A stretch of DNA of 64,000 nucleotides from an uncultured Nocardiaceae bacterium (GCA_936936565.1 CAKZIX010000123.1:13798-77797); one strand, 5' to 3'. Positions 44,367 to 53,817 are shown, counted from the first letter of the stretch. Numbers and translations: made by a program. Notes: generated by a model not told the origin, from the sequence alone.

Positions 44367-45527
44367 ATGTCTCAGTTGTTCCCCGACTACATCCCCGTCT
44401 GGGAGACCGACCAGCACCGCGAGCTGCGCAAGCACGCCGCGGAGTTCTTCCGCAAGGAAGCCACACCGAATCAGGAGCGCTGGGTCGCCCAGCACGCGGT
44501 CGATCGCGAGTTCTGGAACAAGGCCGGCGACGCGGGCCTGCTCGGACTCGACCTGCCCGAGGAATTCGGCGGCGCCGCAGGCGATTTCGGCATGCAGGCC
44601 GTGGTGCAGGAAGAGTTGGTGTACGCCCACGACAACAGCTTCGGCTTTGCGGTGCACTCCCCGATCGTCGCGCACTACCTGTACGCCTACGGCAACGACG
44701 AACAGCGCAAGCGCTGGCTGCCCGGCGCGATCAGCGGCGACTTGGTTCTCGCGATCGCGATGACCGAACCGGGCACCGGATCGGACCTGCAGGCGGTGAA
44801 GACCACCGCGCGCCGCGAGGGCGACCACTACGTCGTCAACGGTTCCAAAACGTTCATTTCCAACGGCACCCACTGCGACCTGCTGGTGATCGTCGCCAAG
44901 ACCGATCCCACCAAGGGCGCGGCCGGCGTCTCGCTCATCGTCGCCGAGACGAAGGACCTGCCCGGCTTCGAGCGCGGGCGCGTGCTCGAGAAGATGGGCC
45001 AGCGCGGGCAGGACACGCGCGAGCTGTTCTTCTCCGACATGAAGGTGCCCGTTGCGAACCTCGTCGGCGCGCAGGAAGGGCTCGGCTTCTACCAGTTGAT
45101 GGAACAGCTGGCCCGCGAGCGCCTGATCGTCGCCTCGCTGTGCTCGGCGCTGGCCGAGGCCGCCGTCCTCGAGGCGCTGCGCTACTCCAAGGAACGCGAA
45201 GCGTTCGGCCGCCCGATCGGCAAGTTCCAGCACAACGCCTTCACCCTGGCCGAGGTCAAGACCGAGACGTTCGCGATCAAGACGATGGTCGACACGGCCA
45301 TCAAGCAGTACGTCGACGGCAAGAACGATCCGGCGACGGCCTCCATGGCCAAGCTCTTCGCCGCCGAGACCTCCGACAAGGTCGTCGACAAGTGCCTGCA
45401 GCTGTTCGGCGGCTACGGCTACATGATGGAGTACCCCATCGCGTCGATGTACACCGGATCGCGCGTGAACCGGATCTACGCCGGCACCAGCGAGATCATG
45501 AAGGAAATCATCAGCCGCTCGCTGTAG
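44367..45527 (+). CDS. acyl-CoA dehydrogenase (FadE-type)
   Basis: 386 residues from ATG 44367 with GGAG five bases upstream. The family pattern is complete: LGLDLPEEFGGAAGDFGMQA, IAMTEPGTGSDLQAVKTTAR (flavin contact), VNGSKTFISNGTHCDLLVIV, FEFGRGRVLEKMG-like substrate region, ERLIVASLCSALAEAAVLEA, CLQLFGGYGYMMEYPIASMY and the C-terminal RIYAGTSEIMKEIISRSL. The catalytic Glu lies in the YAGTSEIMKE segment, as in short/medium/long-chain enzymes. It is likely controlled by the divergent TetR protein. Chain-length preference cannot be told. Confidence 0.92.
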   Translation: MSQLFPDYIPVWETDQHRELRKHAAEFFRKEATPNQERWVAQHAVDREFWNKAGDAGLLGLDLPEEFGGAAGDFGMQAVVQEELVYAHDNSFGFAVHSPIVAHYLYAYGNDEQRKRWLPGAISGDLVLAIAMTEPGTGSDLQAVKTTARREGDHYVVNGSKTFISNGTHCDLLVIVAKTDPTKGAAGVSLIVAETKDLPGFERGRVLEKMGQRGQDTRELFFSDMKVPVANLVGAQEGLGFYQLMEQLARERLIVASLCSALAEAAVLEALRYSKEREAFGRPIGKFQHNAFTLAEVKTETFAIKTMVDTAIKQYVDGKNDPATASMAKLFAAETSDKVVDKCLQLFGGYGYMMEYPIASMYTGSRVNRIYAGTSEIMKEIISRSL

Positions 45528-45540
45528 TTGGCGCGCAGGG

Positions 45541-46116
45541 TCAAGCGCCGCCGGCAAGGGCGCGCACGGCGAGCGCCAGACTGTCCGACGACGGCAAGCG
45601 TGCGTCGGGATTCATGAACCACAACACGGCAAATCCGTTGAGCAGCACGAAGTACAGTTCCGCAACCGCACGCGCCTGACGCTCGTCGAGACCGTCGTGC
45701 GTGTCGCGCAGCATCTGCGCCAGGTCCCCGATCCCGAGTTCGGTCATCCGGCCCATCAGTTCGCGAGACTCGCCGCTGCGGTACACGCGCAGCAGGTTCT
45801 CCATGCTTGCGACCATCGCCTCGCGATTGGTGCTGAGCAGCTCCTCGATCCCGCGCCACGTCTCCGAAAAAGCTTGCGGCAGTGGTTTGTCGGCTCCCGC
45901 TTCGCGAATGCGCGCCTCCAACGCGTCGCCGATGCCCTCCCCCACCGCGTCGGTGAGCGCCTCGGTGAGCAACTGCTCCTTCGAGCCGAAGTGATAGCCG
46001 ATGGCGGCCAGGCTGACACCGGCCGCCTGCGCGATGTCACGTGCCGTCGTGTTGGCGTATCCGCGTTCGAGCAGGCACTTCCGTGCGCCGGCGAGCAGGT
46101 CTTCGCGATTTCCCAC
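45541..46116 (-). CDS. TetR-family regulator of the adjacent monooxygenase
   Basis: 191 residues from GTG 46114-46116. The HTH is EDLLAGARKCLLERGYANTT, ARDIAQAAGVSLAAIGYHFG, SKEQLLTEALTDAVG. The C-terminal half (AVAELYFVLLNGFAVLWFMN) is a standard ligand-binding domain. It is divergent from the FAD monooxygenase, and the 79-base gap holds a perfect palindrome, so it very probably represses both genes until a substrate binds. Confidence 0.9.
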   Translation of the reverse strand: MGNREDLLAGARKCLLERGYANTTARDIAQAAGVSLAAIGYHFGSKEQLLTEALTDAVGEGIGDALEARIREAGADKPLPQAFSETWRGIEELLSTNREAMVASMENLLRVYRSGESRELMGRMTELGIGDLAQMLRDTHDGLDERQARAVAELYFVLLNGFAVLWFMNPDARLPSSDSLALAVRALAGGA

Positions 46117-46149
46117 GGTCGGAGTCTAGCGCCTCCTTGAACGAATGTG

Positions 46150-46178
46150 TTAGACATATGTCTAAGACATATGTATAA
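46150..46178. promoter_or_regulatory. double AT-rich palindromic operator for the TetR regulator
   Basis: TTAGACATATGTCTAA (46150-46165) is a perfect 16-bp palindrome. A second, imperfect copy TAAGACATATGTATAA (46163-46178) overlaps it, giving two ACATATGT cores 13 bases apart. This stretch is strikingly AT-rich in GC-rich DNA. It ends 16 bases before the monooxygenase ATG, right where repression of both divergent genes is expected. Confidence 0.88.
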
Positions 46179-46194
46179 GCGAAGGAGATACGCC

Positions 46195-47445
46195 ATGAAA
46201 GTCCTGATCGTCGGCGGCGGAATCGCGGGAAATGCCCTGGCCCTGCAGCTTTCCAGGGGCGGTGTGGACGTCACGGTCATCGAGCGGGCCGCGGCGGCCC
46301 GGCCGGGTGGTCACGCAGTGGATCTGCGCGGCCCCAGCCGCGAGGTCGCCGAACGCATCGGCGTGCTGGACCGGATTCTGGAGCGCCGCCTGCACGAGCG
46401 GGGCATCGCGCTCGTCGACTCACGGGGTCGCGTCCGCGCCGAGATGCCTGCCGAGATGTTCGATGGCCACGGCGGCGTCGCCGACATCGAGATCGCCCGT
46501 GGCGATCTGAATCAGATTCTGCTGGAGGCACTTCCGGCCCTCGACTATCGATACGGGGAGACTGTCACAGCCATCGACGGCGGTGTGGCCACCTTCGCAT
46601 CGGGCGGGTCGCAGGAATTCGACGTCATCGTCGGTGCCGACGGCCTGCACTCCGCGGTACGCGAACTGGTGTTCGGCGCCGGCTTCGAGACCTACCTCGG
46701 CGGCTATATGGCGTTCTTCACCATGCCGACGCCGCCAGGCGTAGCAACCGACTGGTTCGCCATGCACTCGATTCCCGGCGCCATCAACGCCGCCGTCCGC
46801 GCCGATCACAAACCGTCGACATCGAAAGCCCTATTCACGCTTCGCATCCCGCAAGACCCGACGCTGCGTCGTGACGTAGCCGCGCAGCGGGCCCTCATTC
46901 ACGAACGCTTCGCCGGCCAGGGTTGGGTGGTGCCGAACATGCTCGCCGGACTCGACGTAGCCACCGACTTCTACTTCGACGAACTCGTCCGAGTGGACAT
47001 GCCGAGCTGGTCGGCAGGCCGCGTCGTTCTCGTCGGCGACGCCGGCTACTGCGGCTCCCCGCTGACCGGCCACGGCACCGCGATGGCCCTCGTCGGCGCC
47101 TACGTCCTGGCCGGTGAGTTGCTGAAGGATCCCGAAAAAGCTTTCGCCACTTACGAATCCACGCTTCGTCCGTTGGTAGCGAAGGCCCGGCAGCTGCCGC
47201 CTGGCGGCCTCGCCGGCATGACTCCGAAGAACCGCTCGACCATCGTGGCGAGCTACTGGATCAACCGTCACATCACGCCGAAGATCGCTCCGTTGGTAAC
47301 GAAGATGCTGAGCAAGACCGACAGCTTCGACCTCCCCCACTACCCCGACATCGGCCCCGGCACCGGGCCCCGACCTGATCCGTCGGTGCCGCGTGCGGCT
47401 GTCGAATCGAGTCCGGCACCACGGTTCGTGGTGCACGACCGCTAG
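46195..47445 (+). CDS. FAD-dependent aromatic-type monooxygenase
   Basis: 416 residues from ATG 46195 behind AAGGAGA. The FAD fold is MKVLIVGGGIAGNALALQLS, then the linking motif DVIVGADGLHSAVRELVFG and the second FAD motif RVVLVGDAGYCGSPLTGHGT. This is the PHBH/TetX-like class A flavoprotein hydroxylase group, which uses NAD(P)H and O2 to hydroxylate aromatic or polyketide-like compounds, including some antibiotics. The control by its own TetR protein suggests an inducible detoxification or catabolic role; the substrate is unknown. Confidence 0.88.
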   Translation: MKVLIVGGGIAGNALALQLSRGGVDVTVIERAAAARPGGHAVDLRGPSREVAERIGVLDRILERRLHERGIALVDSRGRVRAEMPAEMFDGHGGVADIEIARGDLNQILLEALPALDYRYGETVTAIDGGVATFASGGSQEFDVIVGADGLHSAVRELVFGAGFETYLGGYMAFFTMPTPPGVATDWFAMHSIPGAINAAVRADHKPSTSKALFTLRIPQDPTLRRDVAAQRALIHERFAGQGWVVPNMLAGLDVATDFYFDELVRVDMPSWSAGRVVLVGDAGYCGSPLTGHGTAMALVGAYVLAGELLKDPEKAFATYESTLRPLVAKARQLPPGGLAGMTPKNRSTIVASYWINRHITPKIAPLVTKMLSKTDSFDLPHYPDIGPGTGPRPDPSVPRAAVESSPAPRFVVHDR

Positions 47446-47454
47446 GCTCGATAC

Positions 47455-48849
47455 CTAGAGGCCCTTGTCGACGATGGAGCGCACGGCGGCGGGCAGGTCC
47501 CGCTTGCGGGCGTAGGGGCCGACCACCGCGGCCGCGAACGGCCGGGAAAGCAGTTGCCGGGCAACGGCATTCACTTCGGCCGTGGTGACGGCGTCGATCC
47601 GGGAGAGCGTTTCGGAGATGCTGCGATGGTTGGCGTAGTTCAGCTCGCTGCGCCCGATGCGGTTCATGCGGGAGCCGGAATCCTCGAGCCCGAGCACCAA
47701 GCCGCCGCGCAACGAACCCTTCGCCCGCGCGCATTCGGCGTCCGTGATGCCATGTGCTGCAACATCTGACAGCACCTTGCGCGCCAGCCGTGCGACGTCG
47801 GCGACGTTGTCGGGCTGACAGCCGGCGTAAACGGAGAACGCACCGGTGTCGGCGAAGGTGTCGGTCGTCGAGTACACCGAGTACGCCAGACCCCGGTCTT
47901 CGCGGATCTCCTGGAACAGCCGCGACGAAAGTCCGCCGCCCACAGCGGTATTCAGTACCGACAGCGGCCACCGGAACTTGCCCTCATGGCGGCCGAACGC
48001 GCGCACCCCGAACGTCAGGTGCACCTGCTCGCTGTCCCGGTCGATCAGTTGCAGGCTCGGCTTGGTGCGCGGCCGCAACCGGCCCTCCCGGCGCGGCGCC
48101 GGGTCGCGGCCGGTGTCGAGCCGGTTGGCGAAGGCGCGTCGGACGAGCTCGACGGTGTGCTCGTGCGAGACGTTGCCCGCCACCGCGACCACCATCCGGT
48201 CCGGCGTGTAACGGCGAATGTGGAAGGAGTGCAACTGGTTTCGGGTCATCGTTTCGATCGACCCGACGGTGCCGATGATCGGTCGGCCGATCGGGTGATC
48301 ACCGAACAGCGCGCTCAACAGCGCATCGCCGACTAGATCCTCCGGATCGTCGTCCCGCATCGCGATCTCTTCGAGCACAACCTGGCGCTCGACGTCGACG
48401 TCGGAGGCGCGGCACTGCCCGTTGAGCACCACGTCGGCGACCAGCTCCACCGCCAGCGGCAGATCGTCGTCGAGCACGTGCGCGTAGAAGCAGGTGTGTT
48501 CCTTGGACGTGAAGGCGTTCAGCTCGCCGCCCACCGCGTCCATCACCTGCGCGATGTCGAGCGCCGAGCGGGTCGGCGTCGACTTGAACAGCAGGTGCTC
48601 GAGAAAGTGCGCGGCCCCGGCAACCGTCGGCGCCTCGTCGCGCGAACCGACGTTCACCCAGACCCCGACCGACGCCGACCGCACGCTCGGCACATGTTCG
48701 GTGACCACGCGCAGCCCGCCGGGAAGCACCGTGCGGCGCACGCCCGCGGCGGCGGCATCGGAGGTGACGGCATCCACGACCGCGCTGCGGCGCGCCCCGG
48801 CGTCCGGCGCCTGCGCGCCGCGGTCGGACTCGGTGTCGGACCGACGCAC
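47455..48849 (-). CDS. pepR: M16-family zinc metallopeptidase (PepR-like)
   Basis: About 464 residues. The core starts VRRTVLPGGLRVVTEHVPSV and has the inverted zinc motif AGAAHFLEHLLFKST (HxxEH), AVGGELNAFTSKEHTCFYA, LEEIAMRDDDPEDLVGDALL and the substrate-binding C-terminal half (VHLTFGVRAFGRHEGKFRWP, AVGGGLSSRLFQEIREDRGL). The start is unclear: GTG 48847-48849 gives an Arg/Asp-rich leader, and a later GTG just before DAVTSDAAAAG is also possible. The pnp-pepR order is conserved in Mycobacteriales. Its substrates are unknown. Confidence 0.9.
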   Translation of the reverse strand: MRRSDTESDRGAQAPDAGARRSAVVDAVTSDAAAAGVRRTVLPGGLRVVTEHVPSVRSASVGVWVNVGSRDEAPTVAGAAHFLEHLLFKSTPTRSALDIAQVMDAVGGELNAFTSKEHTCFYAHVLDDDLPLAVELVADVVLNGQCRASDVDVERQVVLEEIAMRDDDPEDLVGDALLSALFGDHPIGRPIIGTVGSIETMTRNQLHSFHIRRYTPDRMVVAVAGNVSHEHTVELVRRAFANRLDTGRDPAPRREGRLRPRTKPSLQLIDRDSEQVHLTFGVRAFGRHEGKFRWPLSVLNTAVGGGLSSRLFQEIREDRGLAYSVYSTTDTFADTGAFSVYAGCQPDNVADVARLARKVLSDVAAHGITDAECARAKGSLRGGLVLGLEDSGSRMNRIGRSELNYANHRSISETLSRIDAVTTAEVNAVARQLLSRPFAAAVVGPYARKRDLPAAVRSIVDKGL

Positions 48850-48901
48850 CCCGGACGCAGCGGCGCCCGGGGTGTCGGTCTGTTCCTTGCGAGTGAGTCG
48901 C

Positions 48902-51166
48902 TTACTCAGCAGACGCCTCTTCGGTGACGGGTGCTTCGGCGGCCGGCTCGGCGGGCGCCTCCGCAGCTTCCTCTTCGACGGGGACCAGCGAAATCTTGCC
49001 GCGGTTGTCGATGTCGGCGATCTCGACGCGCAGCTTGTCGCCCACGCCGACCACGTCTTCGACCTTGGCGATCCGCTTGCCGTTGCCCAGCTTGCTGATG
49101 TGCACCAGACCGTCGCGGCCCGGCAGCAGCGAGACGAACGCGCCGAACGCCGTGGTCTTGACGACGGTGCCCAGGAAGCGCTCGCCGACCTTCGGCAGCT
49201 GCGGGTTGGCGATGGCGTTGATCGCGTCGATCGCGGCCTGTGCCGACGGACCATCGGTCGCGCCCACGTACACGGTGCCGTCGTCCTCGATGGAGATGTT
49301 GGCGCCGGTGTCTTCGGTGATCTGGTTGATGACCTTGCCCTTGGGCCCGATCACCTCGCCGATCTTGTCGACCGGGATCTTGATGGCCGTCACGCGCGGG
49401 GCGTAGGGGCTCATCTCGTCCGGGTCGACGATGGCCTCGGCCATGACGTCCAGGATCGTGGTGCGGGCGTCGTGCGCCTGCGCGAGTGCGCCGGCGAGCA
49501 CCTTGGACGGGATGCCGTCGAGCTTGGTGTCCAGCTGCAGCGCCGTCACGAATTCGCGGGTACCGGCAACCTTGAAGTCCATGTCGCCGAAGGCATCTTC
49601 GGCGCCGAGGATGTCGGTGAGGGCGACATAACGCGTCTCCCCATCCACTTCGTCGGACACCAGACCCATCGCGATACCCGCGACCGGCGCCTTCAGTGGC
49701 ACACCGGCGTTGAGCAGCGACAGCGTCGAGGCGCACACCGAACCCATCGAGGTGGAACCATTGGAGCCCAACGCTTCCGACACCTGACGGATGGCGTACG
49801 GGAACTCTTCCTGGCTCGGCAGCACCGGCATGAGCGCACGCTCGGCCAGGGCGCCGTGGCCGATCTCGCGACGCTTCGGCGAACCGACGCGGCCGGTCTC
49901 ACCGGTCGAGTACGGCGGGAAGTTGTAGTGGTGCATGTAGCGCTTGGACGTCTCGGGGGTGAGCGAGTCGATCTGCTGCGCCATCTTCACCATGTCGAGG
50001 GTGGTGACACCCATGATCTGGGTCTCGCCACGCTCGAACAGCGCCGAACCGTGCGCCCGCGGGATCACGGCGACCTCGGCGCTCAGCGACCGGATGTCGG
50101 TGAGGCCACGGCCGTCGATGCGGAACTTGTCGGTCAGGATGCGCTGGCGCACCAGCTTCTTCGTCAGCGACCGGAAGGCGGCGCCGAGTTCCTTCTCGCG
50201 GCCCTCGAAGCTCGGGGCGATCTCGTCGAGGATCTCGACCTTGATCTCGTCGAGCTTCTCTTCGCGCTCCTGCTTGCTCGCGATCGACAGCGCCTCGGAA
50301 ACCTTTGCGGCGGCACCCTTTTCGACGGCCTCGAAGACGTCGGTCTCGTACGCCGGGTACAGCGGGAACTCGCCGGTCGGCTTGGCGGCCAGGGCGGCCA
50401 GGTCGGCCTGGGCCTTGCACAGGCGCGCGATGAACGGCTTGGCAGCCTCCAGGCCCTCGGCCACGACGGCCTCGGTAGGCGCGGCAGCGCCACCCGCGAT
50501 CAGCGCGATCACATTCTCGGTGGCCTCGGCCTCGACCATCATGATCGCGACGTCACCGGACTCGACGACACGACCGGCGACGACCATGTCGAACACGGCC
50601 TTCTCCAACTGCTCCTGCGTCGGGAACGCCACCCACTGGCCGTCGATGAGCGCCACGCGCACGCCGCCGACCGGGCCGCTGAACGGCAGGCCCGCCAGCT
50701 GCGTCGACGCCGACGCCGCGTTGATCGCGACCACGTCGTAGAGGTCCTTCGGGTCCAGGCTCAGGACCGTCACCACGACCTGGATCTCGTTGCGCAGACC
50801 GTCGACGAACGACGGGCGCAGCGGCCGGTCGATCAGGCGACAGGTGAGGATCGCGTCGGTGGACGGGCGGCCCTCACGACGGAAGAACGAGCCGGGGATG
50901 CGGCCCGCGGCGTACATGCGCTCTTCGACGTCGACCGTCAGCGGGAAGAAATCGAAGTGCTCCTTGGGCGCCTTGCTCGCCGTCGTCGCCGACAGCAGCA
51001 TGGTTTCGTCGTCCAGATACGCCACCACCGAACCGGCGGCCTGGCGGGCCAGACGGCCCGTCTCGAAGCGGATGGTGCGAGTGCCGAAGCTGCCGTTGTC
51101 GATCAGCGCAGCGGCTTCGAACACGCCCTCTTCGACCTCGACCGCGGACGAGGTTGTTTCTGTCAT
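48902..51166 (-). CDS. pnp: polyribonucleotide nucleotidyltransferase (PNPase/GpsI)
   Basis: 754 residues, full length. Two RNase PH domains are visible (RTIRFETGRLARQAAGSVVA, SFFRREGRPSTDAILTCRLI; and second core GSALFERGETQIMGVTTLDM, YNFPPYSTGETGRVGSPKRR, MPVLPSQEEFPYAIRQVSEA), then the KH domain (IPVDKIGEVIGPKGKVINQI) and the S1 domain (VGERFLGTVVKTTAFGAFVS, GLVHISKLGNGKRIAKVEDV). It degrades RNA 3'-5' using phosphate and in actinomycetes also takes part in tailing. It follows rpsO with a conserved hairpin between. Confidence 0.97.
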   Translation of the reverse strand: MTETTSSAVEVEEGVFEAAALIDNGSFGTRTIRFETGRLARQAAGSVVAYLDDETMLLSATTASKAPKEHFDFFPLTVDVEERMYAAGRIPGSFFRREGRPSTDAILTCRLIDRPLRPSFVDGLRNEIQVVVTVLSLDPKDLYDVVAINAASASTQLAGLPFSGPVGGVRVALIDGQWVAFPTQEQLEKAVFDMVVAGRVVESGDVAIMMVEAEATENVIALIAGGAAAPTEAVVAEGLEAAKPFIARLCKAQADLAALAAKPTGEFPLYPAYETDVFEAVEKGAAAKVSEALSIASKQEREEKLDEIKVEILDEIAPSFEGREKELGAAFRSLTKKLVRQRILTDKFRIDGRGLTDIRSLSAEVAVIPRAHGSALFERGETQIMGVTTLDMVKMAQQIDSLTPETSKRYMHHYNFPPYSTGETGRVGSPKRREIGHGALAERALMPVLPSQEEFPYAIRQVSEALGSNGSTSMGSVCASTLSLLNAGVPLKAPVAGIAMGLVSDEVDGETRYVALTDILGAEDAFGDMDFKVAGTREFVTALQLDTKLDGIPSKVLAGALAQAHDARTTILDVMAEAIVDPDEMSPYAPRVTAIKIPVDKIGEVIGPKGKVINQITEDTGANISIEDDGTVYVGATDGPSAQAAIDAINAIANPQLPKVGERFLGTVVKTTAFGAFVSLLPGRDGLVHISKLGNGKRIAKVEDVVGVGDKLRVEIADIDNRGKISLVPVEEEAAEAPAEPAAEAPVTEEASAE

Positions 51167-51374
51167 TCGTGCCTACCTCTCGATGTGTCGCCGTGCCGAC
51201 ACGGACGCACCACAGCCCTCCTGGCTGGGTGGCGCACATCTGGCCGGCTTCCCTTGAAGCCGACACGCAGAGGCGGTCATCGATCGAAGCTCGCCGGCGA
51301 TTACCGGGAAGCCACTACCGAAGACCGACGCCACGCTGAGCAGATGCCACGGCGTTTGTGTGCCTGATACACGT

Positions 51375-51415
51375 GTAGCCAACGAGCACAGTGTATGCCT
51401 GTGCTCGCTGGCTAC
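51375..51415. terminator. rpsO-pnp intergenic hairpin
   Basis: GTAGCCAACGAGCACAG (51375-51391) pairs with CTGTGCTCGCTGGCTAC (51399-51415), with one mismatch and a 7-base loop. It lies between rpsO and pnp on the coding strand. It may be an rpsO terminator or an RNase III processing site controlling pnp, as the rpsO-pnp hairpin is in E. coli. Confidence 0.7.
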
Positions 51416-51446
51416 TCGCGAGGATCTCCCAAATGTCGGACCGGCG

Positions 51447-51716
51447 TCAGCGACGCAGGCCCAGCCGCTGAATCAGCGCACGGTAGCGCTCGACGTCGAC
51501 CTTCTCGACGTACTTCAGCAGCCGACGGCGACGACCGACCAGCAGCAGCAAGCCGCGGCGCGAGTGATGGTCGTGCTTGTGCTTCTTGAGATGATCGGTG
51601 AGCTCCTGGATACGCTTGGTCAGCAGCGCGACCTGCGCCTCCGGCGAACCCGTGTCCTTCTCGTGCAGCCCGTACTCGGACAGGATCTGCTTCTTGGAAT
51701 CGGTGGTCAAAGCCAC
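51447..51716 (-). CDS. rpsO: 30S ribosomal protein S15
   Basis: 89 residues from GTG 51714-51716, the usual S15 length. The sequence begins MALTTDSKKQILSEYGLHEK, continues GSPEAQVALLTKRIQELTDH, LKKHKHDHHSRRGLLLLVGR, and ends RYRALIQRLGLRR. It binds 16S rRNA at the h20-h22 junction in early 30S assembly. Longer in-frame starts are rejected. Confidence 0.97.
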   Translation of the reverse strand: MALTTDSKKQILSEYGLHEKDTGSPEAQVALLTKRIQELTDHLKKHKHDHHSRRGLLLLVGRRRRLLKYVEKVDVERYRALIQRLGLRR

Positions 51717-52173
51717 AGCGAGTACTCCTGATGTTTCAGTCCGCGCACTGAGTTGTACCTTCGGTGGCCGCCGCGGACCGCAGCACACCGGTTGACCAGT
51801 GTACATGCTGGTCGAGGCGCGAATGACCACACCAGCCTTCCCCGCCGACGACGTCGCCCACACACCGGCACCCGCCGGCCGGCCGCACGACGTGGGCGGC
51901 GAAGACGCATGGATGTGCGGCACAGTCCGCGCGCGCATCCCACCCCGACAACGCGCTGCCCGGGACAGAGCGCCCAGTTTCGTCGTCCAACGGGCACATC
52001 CGGTCCTGCGGTGACCGAAAGTGGACACTCAGTCCCGCGTCGTCGACGATTCAGATCCGCGGCGTGCGCCATCGCAGCATCCGGTCTCGACCGCGTATCG
52101 CGACCCGATTGGCCGGAGACGGGTCGGCTCGCCGAGAATCGTGGCGATTCGGGTCGTCAGAGGGGGAATTGGA
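51717..52173. promoter_or_regulatory. rpsO promoter region and upstream gap
   Basis: About 460 bases with no convincing gene. On the minus strand TACACT (51803-51798) may be the rpsO -10 element; it lies in the inverted repeat GACCAG-N8-CTGGTC (51794-51813), 82 bases before the start. The rest includes the promoter of the lipoprotein gene, with GGGGGA before its ATG. Several long open frames here have no family sequence and are ignored. Confidence 0.45.
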
Positions 52174-52644
52174 ATGGTCGTGATGCGGTCGGTGGCAGCA
52201 CTGCTGACGGCGCTCGCGCTCGGGGCGTGCACGAACCAGATCGACGGGCGTGCCACCGCGGCGCGCGAGCCGGGTTCGGCGAAGGCCGTGGACACGGCCG
52301 CGCCGACTCCGAGTCAGTCGCGCAAGACTCCCTACGACGGCGTCTGGACCGGCACCTACACCTGCGCGCAGGGCGACACCGGCCTGCGGCTGAGCATCGA
52401 CGGGATCGACGCGGTGTTCGCCTTCTTCGCGGTGCCGTCGAATCCGCGGGTGCCCGACGGGAAGTTCGCGATGACCTTCGACGTCGCCGCCAAGACCTTC
52501 ACCCAGCGCGGCTGGCTCGAGCAACCGGGCGGCTTCCTGATGGTGGACTTTGTTGCCGGCGAAGAGCTTTCGGCACGCCGTATCGCCGGCAAGGTGCTCG
52601 GTCCGGGGTGCACCACGTTCGCCGTCACCCGCGGCGCCGACTGA
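52174..52644 (+). CDS. small lipoprotein of unknown function
   Basis: 156 residues from ATG 52174 with AGGGGG eight bases upstream; an in-frame ATG three codons later is an alternative. The lipobox is LTALALGAC. A Thr/Ala/Pro linker leads to a beta-rich domain (YDGVWTGTYTCAQGDTGLRL, VFAFFAVPSNPRVPDGKFAM, AGKVLGPGCTTFAVTRG) with two Cys that could form a disulfide. No family is recognised. The position matches lppU in M. tuberculosis, but the strand differs and I see no proof of homology. Confidence 0.7.
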   Translation: MVVMRSVAALLTALALGACTNQIDGRATAAREPGSAKAVDTAAPTPSQSRKTPYDGVWTGTYTCAQGDTGLRLSIDGIDAVFAFFAVPSNPRVPDGKFAMTFDVAAKTFTQRGWLEQPGGFLMVDFVAGEELSARRIAGKVLGPGCTTFAVTRGAD

Positions 52645-52673
52645 CCATCGAGCGCCTTCCGCGCGGGGTCTCG

Positions 52674-53630
52674 CTAGCCCAGCAGCGTGCGCGCCTTCTC
52701 GACGTCGCGGCTCATCGCGACCTTGAGGTCGTCGACGGAATCGAACTTCTCCATGCCGCGGATGTGGTCGACGAAGTCGACGGCGACGTGCTGGCCGTAG
52801 AGATCGGCCTCGCCCTCGAGCACGAACGCCTCGACCGTGCGCGTGCGTCCGGAGAAGGTGGGGTTGGTGCCGACGGAAATGGCGGCGCGAGCGGGCTTGC
52901 CTGCCACCACTTCACCGATGGTCGGCCCGGGTCCGAGGACGGTGAACCAGCCCGCGTACACGCCGTCGGCGGGGATGGCGGCGTACATCGGCGGCGCGAC
53001 GTTCGCGGTGGGGTACCCGAGGGTCCGCCCGCGTCCGTCGCCATGGACGACGACACCCTCGACGCGGTGCGGCCGGCCCAGCGCGAACGACGCCGCCTGC
53101 ACGTCCCCGGCGTCGACGCACGCGCGAATGTACGTCGAGGAGAAGGTGACCGCTTCCTCTTCGACGAGCTTGACCCCGTCGACGGCGAACCCGAAGCGCC
53201 TGCCGTCCTCGGCCAGCGTGGCGATGCTGCCGGCGGCCTTCTTTCCGTACGTGAAGTTCTCCCCCACAACGACTTCCACCACGTGCAGGCGTTCCACCAG
53301 CAGCTCGTGGGTATAGCGCGACGGGGTGAGCTTCATGAACTCGTGGGTGAACGGCATGACGCAGAAGACGTCGACCCCGAGTTCCTCCACAAGTTCGGCC
53401 CGGCGGGTGAGGGTGGTCAGCTGCGCGGGATGACTGCCGGGGCGCACCACTTCCATAGGGTGCGGGTCGAACGTCATCAGCACGGACGGGATGCCGAGGG
53501 CCTTGGCTTTTTCGACGGCACGGGAGATGAGTTGGGCGTGCCCACGGTGGACTCCGTCGAACACGCCGATCGTCAGGACGCACCGCCCCCAATCAGCGGG
53601 AATTTCGTCGAGACCTCGCCATCTCTGCAC
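52674..53630 (-). CDS. ribF: bifunctional riboflavin kinase/FAD synthetase
   Basis: 318 residues from GTG 53628-53630. The N-terminal adenylyltransferase domain has VLTIGVFDGVHRGHAQLISR, VLMTFDPHPMEVVRPGSHP and VVGENFTYGKKAAGSI, with STYIRACVDAGDVQAA closing the active site. The C-terminal kinase domain has LGYPTANVAPPMYAAIPADG, VYAGWF and ISVGTNPTFSGRTRTVEAFV. It makes FMN and FAD from riboflavin. The ribF-rpsO-pnp block is conserved in the order. Confidence 0.95.
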   Translation of the reverse strand: MQRWRGLDEIPADWGRCVLTIGVFDGVHRGHAQLISRAVEKAKALGIPSVLMTFDPHPMEVVRPGSHPAQLTTLTRRAELVEELGVDVFCVMPFTHEFMKLTPSRYTHELLVERLHVVEVVVGENFTYGKKAAGSIATLAEDGRRFGFAVDGVKLVEEEAVTFSSTYIRACVDAGDVQAASFALGRPHRVEGVVVHGDGRGRTLGYPTANVAPPMYAAIPADGVYAGWFTVLGPGPTIGEVVAGKPARAAISVGTNPTFSGRTRTVEAFVLEGEADLYGQHVAVDFVDHIRGMEKFDSVDDLKVAMSRDVEKARTLLG

Positions 53631-53817
53631 AGTGGAAGCCTAGGCGACACGCAATGCGGCCGTAACGCGCAGGCGTGGCTTGTGACGAACGGCAAGCTGC
53701 CGGACACAGCCGAGCTACGCGTGCTTCACGTCCGGGCAACCGAGCGGCAACGCCGACGGCGGCTCGCGTCCGCGTTGGGTGGGCGCGCGCAGGGCAGCCA
53801 CGCCTAAGCTTGGTGCC

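Noticed and set aside
48494..51367. 957-codon open frame on the plus strand across pnp and pepR
   Set aside because: The composition is Arg/His/Asp-rich without any recognisable domain, and the minus strand encodes PNPase and an M16 peptidase here.
51799..52014. Small plus-strand gene upstream of the lipoprotein
   Set aside because: There is no ribosome-binding site, signal or family pattern, and the protein is Arg/Pro-rich as expected from chance frames.
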